Shown: positions 17,092 to 25,184, numbered from the stretch's first letter. The stretch is DNA of 64,000 nucleotides from UBA6144 sp964399165 (GCA_964399165.1 CAYNPO010000004.1:124001-188000), one strand, 5' to 3'. Notes: a model not told the origin generated them from the sequence alone. A program made the numbers and translations.

Positions 17092-18552
17092 ATGCCCAAG
17101 TGTTTTTCTCCGCTTTCCCTCGTCGTCTTTTTAAACATCGCCGCCTGCTCTTCCCTGGTGGAGGAGAAAGGGCCTGCACCCGTTCGCACCATGGCATCCA
17201 CTCCCTCCGCAGCTGAGTGCAGGGAGTTGGCACCGGGAGAAAGCAAGGTGGTGCATTTCCAGGCCCCCATCAGCGATTGGTCACCCCGCGCCCGTTTTCC
17301 TGTTACTGCGAGCTACCGCCTTCAACGGGTGGACAACAATAGCTGGGAGGCAACCCTCCTCGCCGATTTTGTGAATGGAAGAGGGGGAAACCGGGAACTC
17401 ACCCAAGTCATGCGAGACCGCGTGCAGGCCTGCGTGGCGGAAGCGAACGTGGCCTTGGCCCGGGGAGAGCCGCGGCTTCGCCTACGGGTCATGAGCTCGC
17501 GGGAAGCGGCCCGGGCGGGCATTCCCTCACGGGAGCGCCCTCCACGCCAGCGCATCATCAACGTGGGAAATTATGGCCGAGGAAGCGCGATCCATTTTGA
17601 CCACAGTTTCCGTTGTCCCGCGATCATGCATGAACTCATGCACCACATGGGGCTCTACGACGAATACCTGGAATCCTCCGTGGAATCGGCCAGCCGTGCC
17701 CCCCATCCCTGCCGCCCCCAGCATTACCAGGTTTCCCTCATGCGTGACATGGTTTCCGCCCACGCCGCGGCCGTGGGAGGAAAGGCGCGCTGTGATTTCA
17801 CCCATCCCCTGGTGACCGGGGTCCTCACCCAAGCCGCCTCCGACCCCGGCGTGGCCGACCGCCTTTTCCGTAAAACCGTCATCGACGTGGGCCTGGGTAT
17901 AGAGCAAGACATGGCCGCCCGGAGCCGCTGGTGCCAAGCACCCCGCTATCTCCCACGCGGAACCCACGATCCCAGCCCGGGCCGCGTGGTCCAGGACGGC
18001 CTGGACCAATTGAGGGTGCAATCCACCGCCATGGCCTGCGCCGCCGGTTCCGGTCCCTGCCAAATCAGGGAAGAGGTGGCCGAGCTCTCCTGTCGCTGCC
18101 CATCCACCGGCGATCCCGAGGAGAGGGCCAACTGCCGCAGCTACTTGGAGCGGGTGAAAGCCGAAGTGCTGGCCATGGGGTCGGAGAAGATTTACCGGTG
18201 TCCCCGCCTCATGGCGGGACAGACGGTGGTGGACACTACGGCCGATACCATCCCCACGACGGCGGGGGACCAACCCGGAATCCGTTTCACTCCCGGGAGG
18301 TCCGAAGTCACGATCACCTCCGCGGCTTCCCCGGACGCCAGGCTGCTTTTGCCCGGCCATGTGGAGAAGATCATCGCGGGAACCTGCTGGGAAGGGGCGC
18401 GGAAATACAATGAGTGCTCCCGCTACATCTATGCCGACCAAATCCCGAACAACCAACGGCAGGCGGCGGAGAATGACCCCGCCGCCTTCTGTGAAGAGAA
18501 TTTTCCGGAAATCTGCCGCGATCCTTTGATCTACCTGGGCCCCCAGGACTAA
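17092..18552 (+). CDS. HExxH metallopeptidase-like lipoprotein
   Basis: The start is the ATG at 17092 after GAGAGG, opening a lipoprotein signal (MPKCFSPLSLVVFLNIAAC). The 486-residue protein has the motif HELMHHMGLYDEY from His180: HExxH followed by a further His and GLYDE, which resembles the metzincin HExxHxxGxxH/D family with Asp as third ligand. Many Cys follow (CRCPSTGDPEERANC, CWEGARKYNEC), suggesting a disulfide-rich exported domain. It is divergent from the larger HExxH gene, and the two may share regulation. Function otherwise unknown. The stop codon overlaps that of the DksA-type gene (CTAA). Confidence 0.8.
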   Translation: MPKCFSPLSLVVFLNIAACSSLVEEKGPAPVRTMASTPSAAECRELAPGESKVVHFQAPISDWSPRARFPVTASYRLQRVDNNSWEATLLADFVNGRGGNRELTQVMRDRVQACVAEANVALARGEPRLRLRVMSSREAARAGIPSRERPPRQRIINVGNYGRGSAIHFDHSFRCPAIMHELMHHMGLYDEYLESSVESASRAPHPCRPQHYQVSLMRDMVSAHAAAVGGKARCDFTHPLVTGVLTQAASDPGVADRLFRKTVIDVGLGIEQDMAARSRWCQAPRYLPRGTHDPSPGRVVQDGLDQLRVQSTAMACAAGSGPCQIREEVAELSCRCPSTGDPEERANCRSYLERVKAEVLAMGSEKIYRCPRLMAGQTVVDTTADTIPTTAGDQPGIRFTPGRSEVTITSAASPDARLLLPGHVEKIIAGTCWEGARKYNECSRYIYADQIPNNQRQAAENDPAAFCEENFPEICRDPLIYLGPQD

Positions 18553-19037
18553 CCCGCCGTCGGATCCAGCTCGGGCTCGCCCATGCGCAAGCTGAAGGTG
18601 CCCGTGCGGTCCTCGCCGGTGCGCCAGGGCAGGCGCCCTTCCAGCGGGCGCAAGGGATTGCCGCCGCCGAATTTCACCGAGTGGCGGTTGCCGTGGACGA
18701 TCTGGCGGTCGCCGCGCTCCTCGTCCTCCTTGCAGTAGATGCACAGGGTGGCGGTGGGGCGCGCGGCCAAGCGCTGATCGCCGATCTCGCCGCCGCACTC
18801 TTCACAATCGCCGAAGGTGCCGGCGTGGATTTTGTGGAGGGCGTACTTCACTTTCTTCAGGTAGACGGAGTTGCGGGAGCGCAGGCGCAAATCCAGCTGG
18901 CGGGACTTCTCCTCGGTGAAGGCATCCACCTCGTCCCCGCCGGCGGCGGCGACGTCGATAGCCTCCACCTCGGGGAGTTCCTCCCCCAGGATCCGTAGGA
19001 ACATCCGTTCGTAGGCTTGCAGGCGTTCTCTCTCCAT
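18549..19037 (-). CDS. DksA/TraR-family zinc-finger protein
   Basis: The ATG at 19037 is preferred because GGAGG lies just upstream. The 162-residue protein has the DksA layout: an N-terminal helical hairpin (about 1-85), then the zinc finger CxxC-x17-CxxC (CEECGGEIGDQRLAARPTATLC... ) and a tail of about 55 residues that is longer than in typical DksA. DksA proteins enter the RNA polymerase secondary channel and modulate promoters with ppGpp. Acidic residues at the coiled-coil tip needed for that activity cannot be assigned with certainty, so it may be a DksA paralogue. It stands alone with 288 bp upstream. Confidence 0.85.
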   Translation of the reverse strand: MERERLQAYERMFLRILGEELPEVEAIDVAAAGGDEVDAFTEEKSRQLDLRLRSRNSVYLKKVKYALHKIHAGTFGDCEECGGEIGDQRLAARPTATLCIYCKEDEERGDRQIVHGNRHSVKFGGGNPLRPLEGRLPWRTGEDRTGTFSLRMGEPELDPTAG

Positions 19038-19273
19038 AACTTCCTCCTTCCCTTCATCCATGGCCATCATCCATCAGGCCTTTCGTTTTCCCCTACCAAT
19101 CCTTGGCGGGGGCATCCTTGGGGAAGTCGCGGGTGAGATCCCTCTCACGTTCCCCCATCCTTGGGGGCCCGGGCTTCTTGAATAGGGGTAAAGCATGATC
19201 GATGCCAACTCCAGAACGGAGCCTGATCAGGGGGTTGGGGCGGTGCGGTGGGGCCAAACGGACCCGCAAGACG

Positions 19274-19298
19274 CAAAACGCCCCCGGCACGCGGGGGC
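19274..19298 (-). terminator. Intrinsic terminator of the 19326-21254 gene
   Basis: On the minus strand GCCCCC and GGGGGC form a GC-rich stem around GCGTGCC, followed by GTTTTGCG. It lies 28 nt after the stop codon of the upstream minus-strand gene. Apart from it, the interval 19,038-19,325 shows no gene. Confidence 0.7.
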
Positions 19299-19325
19299 AT
19301 TTGTCACCCGATGAAGGTGTAAGGG

Positions 19326-21254
19326 TCAGATATTATGAGACAGACTCTCCGCTTCCCGCCGCAGATCCAAGGCGTCGTCCTCCAGGGCGGCCTTCACGGT
19401 GAGGAGCTTCTTATAAAGGTCGGAGAGCTGCTGGTCGCCCCAGGCGAAATCCAGGCGGTGCTCGTTGGAGGAGAGGTTCACGTCCACGCGGAACCAGGCC
19501 CGTGCCTGATCCGGGCGCAAGGCCATGAGAAAGCTGAAGCCGGCCTGCTCGAAGAGCTTGTTGCGGCGGAGCTCGAAGAAGGACTCCAGGCGCTGGCGGT
19601 CGTTGCGGCGGCGGTCGAAGGCCTGGGAGAACGTGTTCGCCACGATGTTGAGCGCTCGTTGGTAACGGTCCTCGGCGCTGGTGCGGCGATCGGAGTCGTC
19701 CCGGTAGAAGTCGTCGGGGGTGAGGCCCTTGGAGCGCAGGTGGGAGTCGAACAGGCGGGCAACCTCGTCCTTGCTCAACTGGGGCGCACCGTCCAGCGCC
19801 TCGGGAGAGAGAACCAGTTCGCAGCGCAGGCCGAAGTTGGTGGCGAGCCTACCCTCGCGCTGGGCCCAGGTGTTCCAGGGAATCGCTTCGTAAACGGGCG
19901 TGGGCAGGGCCTTGTGGAGCTCGCGCTTGAGGGCGAGGAACTCGCCGTGGGAAAAGCGGTTGTCACGGCGGCCGAATCGCATGACCAAGTTCACGGGCTC
20001 CAGGTCTTGGTAACGCTCGTCCGCGGAGAACACGCCCTGGATGGCGCGCTCTTTCTCGGTCTTGGACCAAGAGAAGAGAAAATGCCCTTCCGAAGTGGTT
20101 TCCCAGGAGCGCATCAGGTAGCGATCCAAGGAATGGTCCGGCTGGCGCAGGGCCATCTGCGCGGTGGAACCGTTCACGTCCCAGTCAAAGCCAAACAGGC
20201 GGTTGCCGAGTTCGATTTCCCAGCCGGAGGTGCTGTGGCGAGAGCTGGTGCGGAGGTTGCGGCGGATACGCCCCACCTGGTTGGCCTCATAGTCGGCGCG
20301 GAAGATGCGATCGAGCGGCGAGAGATCCAGCACCAGGTTCTTCTCGAGCTCGACGTCGTTGCGGAAGGGCGCGGCGAGCCGCAGGCTTTGAAACTCCCGG
20401 GCCTCCAGCAAAATTTTGTTGTAGGCATCGGCCACGGCGGGATCACGCAAGTCGAGCACGTAATCCACCAGGAAGATGCGGGCATCTCCGCGGCGGAGGG
20501 TGATTTCCACGGGCTTGGGGTCCACCAGCTGGCGCACGCCCCGGCCCACCTGGGCCAGGCCGAACACCTCAAACTTCTGCACGCCCACGAACACGCTGCC
20601 GCGGGCCTCCCGCCCCCGACGGGCGATGATTTTGAGGCGGACGCGGTTTTGGTCCAAGCGGACCACGTGCACCTGGTAGGAACCTTCGGCGAGAAAGCGC
20701 GCGTCGGCGCCGATGCCCACCGGGGTGGAGCCGAAAAGCTGCAGGATGTCCGCGCCCACGGTGAATCCCAGCGAGGAGCGCAGGATAAAATAGTCGCCCA
20801 CGTTGAAGCGCGGACCGATGGCCTGGGTAGCGCGCAGGGGAATGCGCCTGGGCGAGTAGGGCCGGGCGGTCTCGGCCACGCAAGCGTCTTGGAAGAAACG
20901 CACGAAAGTCGCCTCGGTCTGGTGCTGGCCGCCGGCGCCGATGCGGAAGTTCAACCCTTCAGCCAGGTTGATCTCGCTGCGGGGGATGGCCCGGGTGCTG
21001 ATCTGCCAGCGGTCGGTACGGGCGTAATAGCCGTTGGTGTAGGAGGGCTCCACTTCATACTCGTAGCCTGCCACCACGCTGCCGCCGGGGAACAGCTCGA
21101 GATCCACCAGCTCCAATTCGGCGGAGGGCCCTAGGTTGGCCAGCTGCTCGGCGATGGTGCGTAGGCGCCCGGTGCGACAGGGGCGGTCCCACATGCTCGC
21201 GAGCGCTTGGGTGGTGGCCAGGGCCAACAAAAAGGCGATCAACGGTTTTTTCAT
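19326..21254 (-). CDS. Large secreted protein of unknown function
   Basis: A 642-residue protein from the ATG at 21254 (a TTG nine bases upstream is also possible). The N-terminus is a signal peptide (MKKPLIAFLLALATTQALAS). The rest is beta-rich with alternating charged and hydrophobic strands (for example FNVGDYFILRSSLGFTVGAD), then a helical C-terminal region around the SAEDRYQRALNIV segment. Only three Cys, two near the N-terminus. I do not recognise the family; it could be an outer-membrane-associated or periplasmic scaffold. It is a single-gene unit ended by a good terminator. The downstream-looking tetR gene lies 60 nt upstream on the same strand. Confidence 0.78.
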   Translation of the reverse strand: MKKPLIAFLLALATTQALASMWDRPCRTGRLRTIAEQLANLGPSAELELVDLELFPGGSVVAGYEYEVEPSYTNGYYARTDRWQISTRAIPRSEINLAEGLNFRIGAGGQHQTEATFVRFFQDACVAETARPYSPRRIPLRATQAIGPRFNVGDYFILRSSLGFTVGADILQLFGSTPVGIGADARFLAEGSYQVHVVRLDQNRVRLKIIARRGREARGSVFVGVQKFEVFGLAQVGRGVRQLVDPKPVEITLRRGDARIFLVDYVLDLRDPAVADAYNKILLEAREFQSLRLAAPFRNDVELEKNLVLDLSPLDRIFRADYEANQVGRIRRNLRTSSRHSTSGWEIELGNRLFGFDWDVNGSTAQMALRQPDHSLDRYLMRSWETTSEGHFLFSWSKTEKERAIQGVFSADERYQDLEPVNLVMRFGRRDNRFSHGEFLALKRELHKALPTPVYEAIPWNTWAQREGRLATNFGLRCELVLSPEALDGAPQLSKDEVARLFDSHLRSKGLTPDDFYRDDSDRRTSAEDRYQRALNIVANTFSQAFDRRRNDRQRLESFFELRRNKLFEQAGFSFLMALRPDQARAWFRVDVNLSSNEHRLDFAWGDQQLSDLYKKLLTVKAALEDDALDLRREAESLSHNI

Positions 21255-21267
21255 GGGGCGCAAACTA

Positions 21268-21285
21268 TCCCGCTGGAAAGCGGGA
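21268..21285. repeat. 7-bp stem-loop between tetR and the secreted-protein gene
   Basis: TCCCGCT pairs with AGCGGGA across a GGAA loop. It lies just after the tetR stop and before the next start on the same strand. The T tract on the minus strand is weak, so it may be an attenuator or mRNA-processing hairpin rather than a strong terminator. Confidence 0.35.
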
Positions 21286-21314
21286 CGTCACCCTGTAAAA
21301 ACTACGCGGACAGC

Positions 21315-22034
21315 CTATCCGGGACTTACGGCAGAACGCTCCGTGAAGCCCTGGTACATCTTGGCGAAGGAGAAGCCCCTCCGCACCACTTCCTCCCGCA
21401 CGGCTAGCCCGCGCAGGAGGAAGCGGGTGAGATGGGTGAGACGCTCCCGCTCCGTGTCCCAGGTGACGAGGAGGTGGGGCCTCCCCGCCTCGGTCAACGC
21501 CAGCGAGAGCATCTGCCCGAAGGCCAGCCACAGGGCCTCGTCAGTGACCTGCTCGACATGCAGGTCCCCGGCGGCGCAAGCGGCTTGGAAAGACATCATC
21601 CACCAGGGAAGCAGCGTGTGGGCGAAATGCTCTTGGTGCGCACGCAGCGGTCCTTCGGTTTCGAAGAGACCATGACCAAGTAGCCGCAGGAGTTGGGGGT
21701 GGCGCGGAAGCGGGTCGAGTGACCCGGGTCTGCGCCCGAGGGTGATCCCCCACACGAGCATCCCGGTGATGAAGACGAATTGGGCGGTCGATGGGGCCGC
21801 CCCCTTCGCGAATTGTTCCCAGTCGTGGAAGGGGAAACGGTGGAGCCGCTTCACCTCCCGCCAGAGGTCGTCCTTGGAAGAGAAGTGCCGGTAAAGGATG
21901 GGCTCAGTGATGGCGAGCCGCTGGGCGAGTTCCCGCGTGGTGACCCCGTGGTACCCCCGCTCCGCGAACAAGAGCGAAGCGGTGTCCAGGATCTGACTGC
22001 GCCTTTCCGTGGCTTTGAGGCGAACCCTCGTCAT
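21315..22034 (-). CDS. TetR family transcriptional regulator
   Basis: The N-terminal 50 residues form the classic TetR helix-turn-helix: RRSQILDTASLLFAERGYHGVTTRELAQRL and the ITEPILYRHFSSKDDL recognition segment. The C-terminal 180 residues are helical and variable, where the ligand pocket would be; the ligand is unknown. It is divergent from the mini-CheA gene, and a palindrome at 22062-22077 in the shared interval fits an autoregulatory operator. TetR proteins usually repress the divergent gene and themselves, so the HPt-ATPase gene is a likely target. Confidence 0.93.
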   Translation of the reverse strand: MTRVRLKATERRSQILDTASLLFAERGYHGVTTRELAQRLAITEPILYRHFSSKDDLWREVKRLHRFPFHDWEQFAKGAAPSTAQFVFITGMLVWGITLGRRPGSLDPLPRHPQLLRLLGHGLFETEGPLRAHQEHFAHTLLPWWMMSFQAACAAGDLHVEQVTDEALWLAFGQMLSLALTEAGRPHLLVTWDTERERLTHLTRFLLRGLAVREEVVRRGFSFAKMYQGFTERSAVSPG

Positions 22035-22061
22035 TTCTCTTCCTTGAGAAAACGTCTGTTG

Positions 22062-22077
22062 GCTTAGTATAAGCTAA
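22062..22077. promoter_or_regulatory. Palindromic operator candidate upstream of tetR
   Basis: GCTTA-GTA-TAAGC is a perfect inverted repeat overlapping TTAG-N6-CTAA. It lies 28-43 nt upstream of the tetR ATG and about 115 nt upstream of the divergent gene, in the most AT-rich part of the interval. Confidence 0.5.
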
Positions 22078-22190
22078 CTTCGGCCCTGCAGCGGCATTTT
22101 TTGCCCGACCGTAGTGAGCGCTAACCAACTACGGGCCGAGCGGCGCACTCAGGCACTCAGGTTAAGCGTCGGAAAAGCCGAAAACGGGGC

Positions 22191-22820
22191 ATGGATGAAA
22201 AACAACTCCCCCTGCTCTGCCGCGACGAGGCCCTCACTCTTCTGAAGCAACTGCCGCGCCACCCGCGCCCGTTGCAGGCATTGCACACACTGAAGGCTAA
22301 CGTGCACGCCCTCGGTCTCATGGACGTGGCCCACGAAGTCCACGCCTGGGAAGAGAAGCTGCTCGCCGGCGCCTCCCCCTTGGACGTCCCCGTGGCCGGC
22401 TGGGCCCGGGCTCTGCGCCTCTCCCGCGTGGAAGGCCAAACCGAGTTCTTCGCCCACCTCGCCCGCCGCGCGGGCAAGAAATTGAACCTCACGTGGGAAG
22501 GACCCTTCCTCCCCCATTTCCATTCCGTGTTCCTACATCTCTTGCGTAACACCCTCGCCCACGGCGGGCGCGCGGAGCTGCGCTTCGACGTGCGCGTGTC
22601 CTTCACCGCTGGTGAGTGGCAAGTGCGCGTCTCCGACGACGGCCAGGGCTTCGGACAGAAGAAAAAGGCCGGCGCCGATCTGTGGTCAGGTCGCGGGCAA
22701 GGACTGGCGCACGTGAAGGAGCAAGTGGAGGCCTGGGGCGGGCGGATGTCCTGGGAGTCATCCCCCGCGGGCTGCACATTTCTGCTTCAGTTCCCCACCG
22801 GGAATTCCCAAGCCGCCTGA
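22191..22820 (+). CDS. Miniature CheA-like protein: HPt plus HATPase in 209 aa
   Basis: The first 70 residues resemble an HPt/CheA-P1 helix bundle: His32 in LQALHTLKANVHALGLM aligns with the phosphorylated His of HTLKGN-type motifs. From about residue 110 follows a compact GHKL ATPase: N box LHLLRNTLAHG (CheA style), G1 SDDGQGF, and G2 GRGQGLAHVKEQVEAWGG. CheA is normally about 650 residues with P2, dimerisation and CheW-like domains; none of these exist here. It may phosphorylate its own HPt and pass the phosphate to an unlinked regulator. It is divergent from tetR. I know of no named family with exactly this layout. Confidence 0.78.
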   Translation: MDEKQLPLLCRDEALTLLKQLPRHPRPLQALHTLKANVHALGLMDVAHEVHAWEEKLLAGASPLDVPVAGWARALRLSRVEGQTEFFAHLARRAGKKLNLTWEGPFLPHFHSVFLHLLRNTLAHGGRAELRFDVRVSFTAGEWQVRVSDDGQGFGQKKKAGADLWSGRGQGLAHVKEQVEAWGGRMSWESSPAGCTFLLQFPTGNSQAA

Positions 22821-22827
22821 GCGCGGG

Positions 22828-23661
22828 CTACGGAGCCTCGGGGCAGTTCCGACGAACCATCCCCATCACGTCCTCCACCTGCCCGCGGCGGTACAATTCG
22901 GGCGTCGCACGGTTGAGGCCGTATCTGAAGGAAGTGTCCCCGAAGGCGTAGTAAACGATGGTGTCTTCGCGTGAAGCGTTGCTATCGACGCCGCGGAGGG
23001 CATAGCCGTGCTCCGACTCGAGCATTTCATACACTAGGAGCATGTGGTTGCTCCCGCGCTCGCGGTACTGCAGGGTGATGAGGCTCGGCCTTCCGGCATT
23101 GACTTCCTCATACAGCTCGTCCATCCGGCGGCGCATCTCATCCGCGTCGATCTCGATGCGCGTGGTGAGGCCCCGGATCCACCCGCCGCCGATGACGCCT
23201 TGGCTGACTTGCCAGTCCTCCAACTCGTCCTGGAGTATGGGACGGTAGGCCCTGGTGAAGCTCTGCAGGTCAGGGAAACCGGGAACTTCCACCAGCTGGT
23301 TGCCGGAGCGGATCCTCCCAAAAATTCGTCGCGCCTCCGCGTCCGTGGGACGGGGGGCAGAAGGAGAATAATAGGTGGTGAACAGAGCGTTCCGTTGGAA
23401 CATGCTATGCCACCAGCAGACGCCGGAAGCCACGCGTCCCCCGTCATTGCCGAAGCCCATTCGGTTGTTCTGGTCGCCCAACGAGGCGACCAACGTGCCG
23501 GTACGGAATCTCTCGCAGAGTTCGGCGCGGGAGGTGGGCGCGGGCTGATGGCCGACGCCGATTTCTTGCTTTTCGGAAAACCACTGGGCGTGGGCCGCTT
23601 CCCCACCGAGACTCAGCCAGGCTAAGAACAGGCCCATGGTAGGTTTCATCATGTTTCTCAT
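22828..23661 (-). CDS. Secreted papain-like cysteine peptidase candidate
   Basis: The ATG at 23661 follows GAGGAGC and opens a signal peptide (MRNMMKPTMGLFLAWLSLGG, cleavage after AHA). The mature protein of about 250 residues has three spaced elements that fit a papain-like triad: VCWWHSM (Cys at a helix start, like the GxCWAFS motif), NHMLLVYEM (His before a hydrophobic strand) and GVDSN (Asp/Asn). A second Cys in the motif region and one near the C-terminus may form a disulfide. No recognised family name can be given; the assignment rests on motif order alone. A 26-codon ORF ends 1 nt before its start. Confidence 0.7.
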   Translation of the reverse strand: MRNMMKPTMGLFLAWLSLGGEAAHAQWFSEKQEIGVGHQPAPTSRAELCERFRTGTLVASLGDQNNRMGFGNDGGRVASGVCWWHSMFQRNALFTTYYSPSAPRPTDAEARRIFGRIRSGNQLVEVPGFPDLQSFTRAYRPILQDELEDWQVSQGVIGGGWIRGLTTRIEIDADEMRRRMDELYEEVNAGRPSLITLQYRERGSNHMLLVYEMLESEHGYALRGVDSNASREDTIVYYAFGDTSFRYGLNRATPELYRRGQVEDVMGMVRRNCPEAP

Positions 23662-23662
23662 A

Positions 23663-23743
23663 TCAGCTCCTCGGCAACTCTGCCCGGCATACGGCCCGTT
23701 CAAGTGTCAGCGGGATTCCCACAGCCAAAGCAAGCTTCTTCAT
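23663..23743 (-). CDS. Possible 26-aa leader ORF upstream of the cysteine-peptidase gene
   Basis: ATG at 23743 sits 5 nt after a strong AGGAG and reads MKKLALAVGIPLTLERAVCR, then AELPRS and TGA. The stop is one base before the downstream ATG, so ribosomes could re-initiate. The first 14 residues look like the start of a signal peptide. It may be a leader peptide, or a fossil of an earlier signal sequence. Confidence 0.35.
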   Translation of the reverse strand: MKKLALAVGIPLTLERAVCRAELPRS

Positions 23744-23854
23744 ATGAACTCCTGGTTTGGGGTCGGGATTTGCAAGGCGGGAGCCGGCCCAGGCTAGGTA
23801 TAAGCGCGATGAGCTGTCGAAGTTTTAGACACTACTTACTGTCTGATAAGCCCT

Positions 23855-23895
23855 TAACGCGAGTTCACCTCCGCTGCGGAGGTGAACTCGCGTTA
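23855..23895. repeat. 41-bp perfect inverted repeat
   Basis: TAACGCGAGTTCACCTCCGC is followed by one T and then its exact reverse complement, giving a 20-bp perfect stem with at most a 3-5 nt loop. It lies 30 nt beyond the stop of the minus-strand gene at 23926 and upstream of the cysteine-peptidase promoter region. There is no T tract, and no second copy was noticed in the window. It could be a terminator-like barrier, a protein-binding site or the trace of an excised element. Confidence 0.9.
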
Positions 23896-23925
23896 GTACC
23901 ATTTGCTGTGCAGCCTAGGGGGGAC

Positions 23926-24750
23926 TCACTTCCGCCAGATCACCACTTTCCCAATGGGATGCCCGTCCTCATAGTACACGCCCCGCATGCGATCACCCCG
24001 GGCCAGGTTCAGCAGGATAAAGTCCCCTGGGGCAGGTTCGATGTAGACTTGGTCACGGCTTCCTGGAACAAGCCGCACGGTCTGGTTCTTTCCTTCGCCA
24101 CTATTGCGCGAATACAATTTACCGGACGGATCGCTCATAAGGATGAGGATCCTGCCCTCGAGCTTGTCGCCGCTCATGGAAAAATCCATGCTCAGGTTCA
24201 ACGTGTCCTCCTGCCCTTTTCTCTTCCCCTTCTCCCGCATGAGGAGACCGTCGAATTGACCCGTGATCCGCCGGACCTGTGGCGCCATTTTATCGGCGAG
24301 AGGAGCCCGGCGAAAGGCGACGGTCTGCTCGATGGCGGCTTCCTCGGGCGTGAGCTTCTTGGCGATGGGCGCTGGCGCAGGGACGGTTACGGCGTGGGCC
24401 ATCGAGGGAGAGCCCACTTCTTTCGGCCCCCCTTCATCCATGGGCACATCCCCCGCGGCGTCCGACTTGAGCTCCGCCAGGCTGGGCGCTTTGGGCGGCA
24501 GGGCCACGCGAAGTCCCAGATCCGCCAAGAAGAGCAGCACGGCCTTCTCGTACAGTTCATCGGCCCGGCGGAGCTTCTCCTCCGCGTCCTGCGCCTGAGC
24601 ATAGGCCCGCAGCTCATTCTCGGCGAAGCCACGCAGCTTCGCCTCGGTCTGGGGACCGAATTCTTTTTCTTGGGGGGGACGCGGGATGAAGGCCCATACC
24701 ATGCAGGCGCCGGTGGCGACACCGACCCACAAAGCGATGATCGCCTTCAC
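23926..24750 (-). CDS. Membrane-anchored protein of unknown function, last gene of the hldD operon
   Basis: The start is GTG at 24750, overlapping the stop of the FliG-like gene (GTGA). The 274-residue protein has one N-terminal membrane segment (about 3-22), a charged helical stretch (about 30-80), a Pro/Ala linker, and a C-terminal beta-rich domain with LNLSMDFSMSGDKLEGRILILM and GDFILLNLARGDRMRG. The order anchor, coiled helix, linker, beta domain suggests a periplasmic protein held at the inner membrane. I do not recognise the family. It follows a FliG-like gene directly, so an envelope or motor-linked role is possible but unproven. Confidence 0.75.
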   Translation of the reverse strand: MKAIIALWVGVATGACMVWAFIPRPPQEKEFGPQTEAKLRGFAENELRAYAQAQDAEEKLRRADELYEKAVLLFLADLGLRVALPPKAPSLAELKSDAAGDVPMDEGGPKEVGSPSMAHAVTVPAPAPIAKKLTPEEAAIEQTVAFRRAPLADKMAPQVRRITGQFDGLLMREKGKRKGQEDTLNLSMDFSMSGDKLEGRILILMSDPSGKLYSRNSGEGKNQTVRLVPGSRDQVYIEPAPGDFILLNLARGDRMRGVYYEDGHPIGKVVIWRK

Positions 24751-25184
24751 ACGTATTTCTCGCTCTTGTCCTTGGAGAGCACGATCTCGCCCTTCTCCTT
24801 GAGCGCCATCACCACTCCCATGATCTTGCCCTGGGCCTCCAAGACCTCGGAGAGCGCCCGGGGTTTGCCCATGAGGGTGTCCTCCACGTCGGCGCGGTTG
24901 TTTTTGGACAACAAGGAGAGCACGTGGTTCTTCACGTCGGGCTGGGCCCCGCGCAGGGCGAGTCCCCAGTCCTTATGGTCGGTGGCCTGCCACAGCTTCG
25001 CCATCATGGCGGCGGTGAGATATTTCAGGTCGTCGAAAGTGGTGAGGTTCGCCTTGAGCCGGATGGCCATCTCTGGGTCCTTGCGGGCGATGTCGGCGAG
25101 GATGCTCTGCTGGGCGGAGAGGTCGAGCCCCTGAAGCATCTCCAGCGCCGCCTTGAAGCCGTCGATCTTCTTCCCGCCGGGCAT
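24747..25184 (-). CDS. FliG-like stand-alone C-terminal/middle domain protein
   Basis: The 145 residues resemble the middle-plus-C-terminal part of FliG: an ARM-type segment (LDLSAQQSILADIARKDPEMA, then TTFDDLKYL) followed by the C-terminal pattern DWGLALRGAQPDVKNHVLSLL, a short charged helix, SEVLEAQGKI and EKGEIVL. Full FliG is about 330-340 residues and has an N-terminal FliF-binding domain that is absent here. FliG-C carries the torque-generating charged helix. The gene begins 1 nt after the hldD stop, so it is co-translated with an LPS gene, not in a flagellar operon. It may be a switch paralogue adapted to another partner. Confidence 0.75.
   Translation of the reverse strand: MPGGKKIDGFKAALEMLQGLDLSAQQSILADIARKDPEMAIRLKANLTTFDDLKYLTAAMMAKLWQATDHKDWGLALRGAQPDVKNHVLSLLSKNNRADVEDTLMGKPRALSEVLEAQGKIMGVVMALKEKGEIVLSKDKSEKYV

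Noticed and set aside
19335..21134. A 599-codon plus-strand ORF
   Set aside because: It lies entirely antisense to a 642-residue protein with a signal peptide; its own product is Gly/His/Val-rich with no domain, as expected for a shadow frame in high-GC DNA.
23704..25134. A 476-codon plus-strand ORF
   Set aside because: It is opposite the membrane-anchored and FliG-like genes, which have coupled starts and recognisable motifs; it has no ribosome site.
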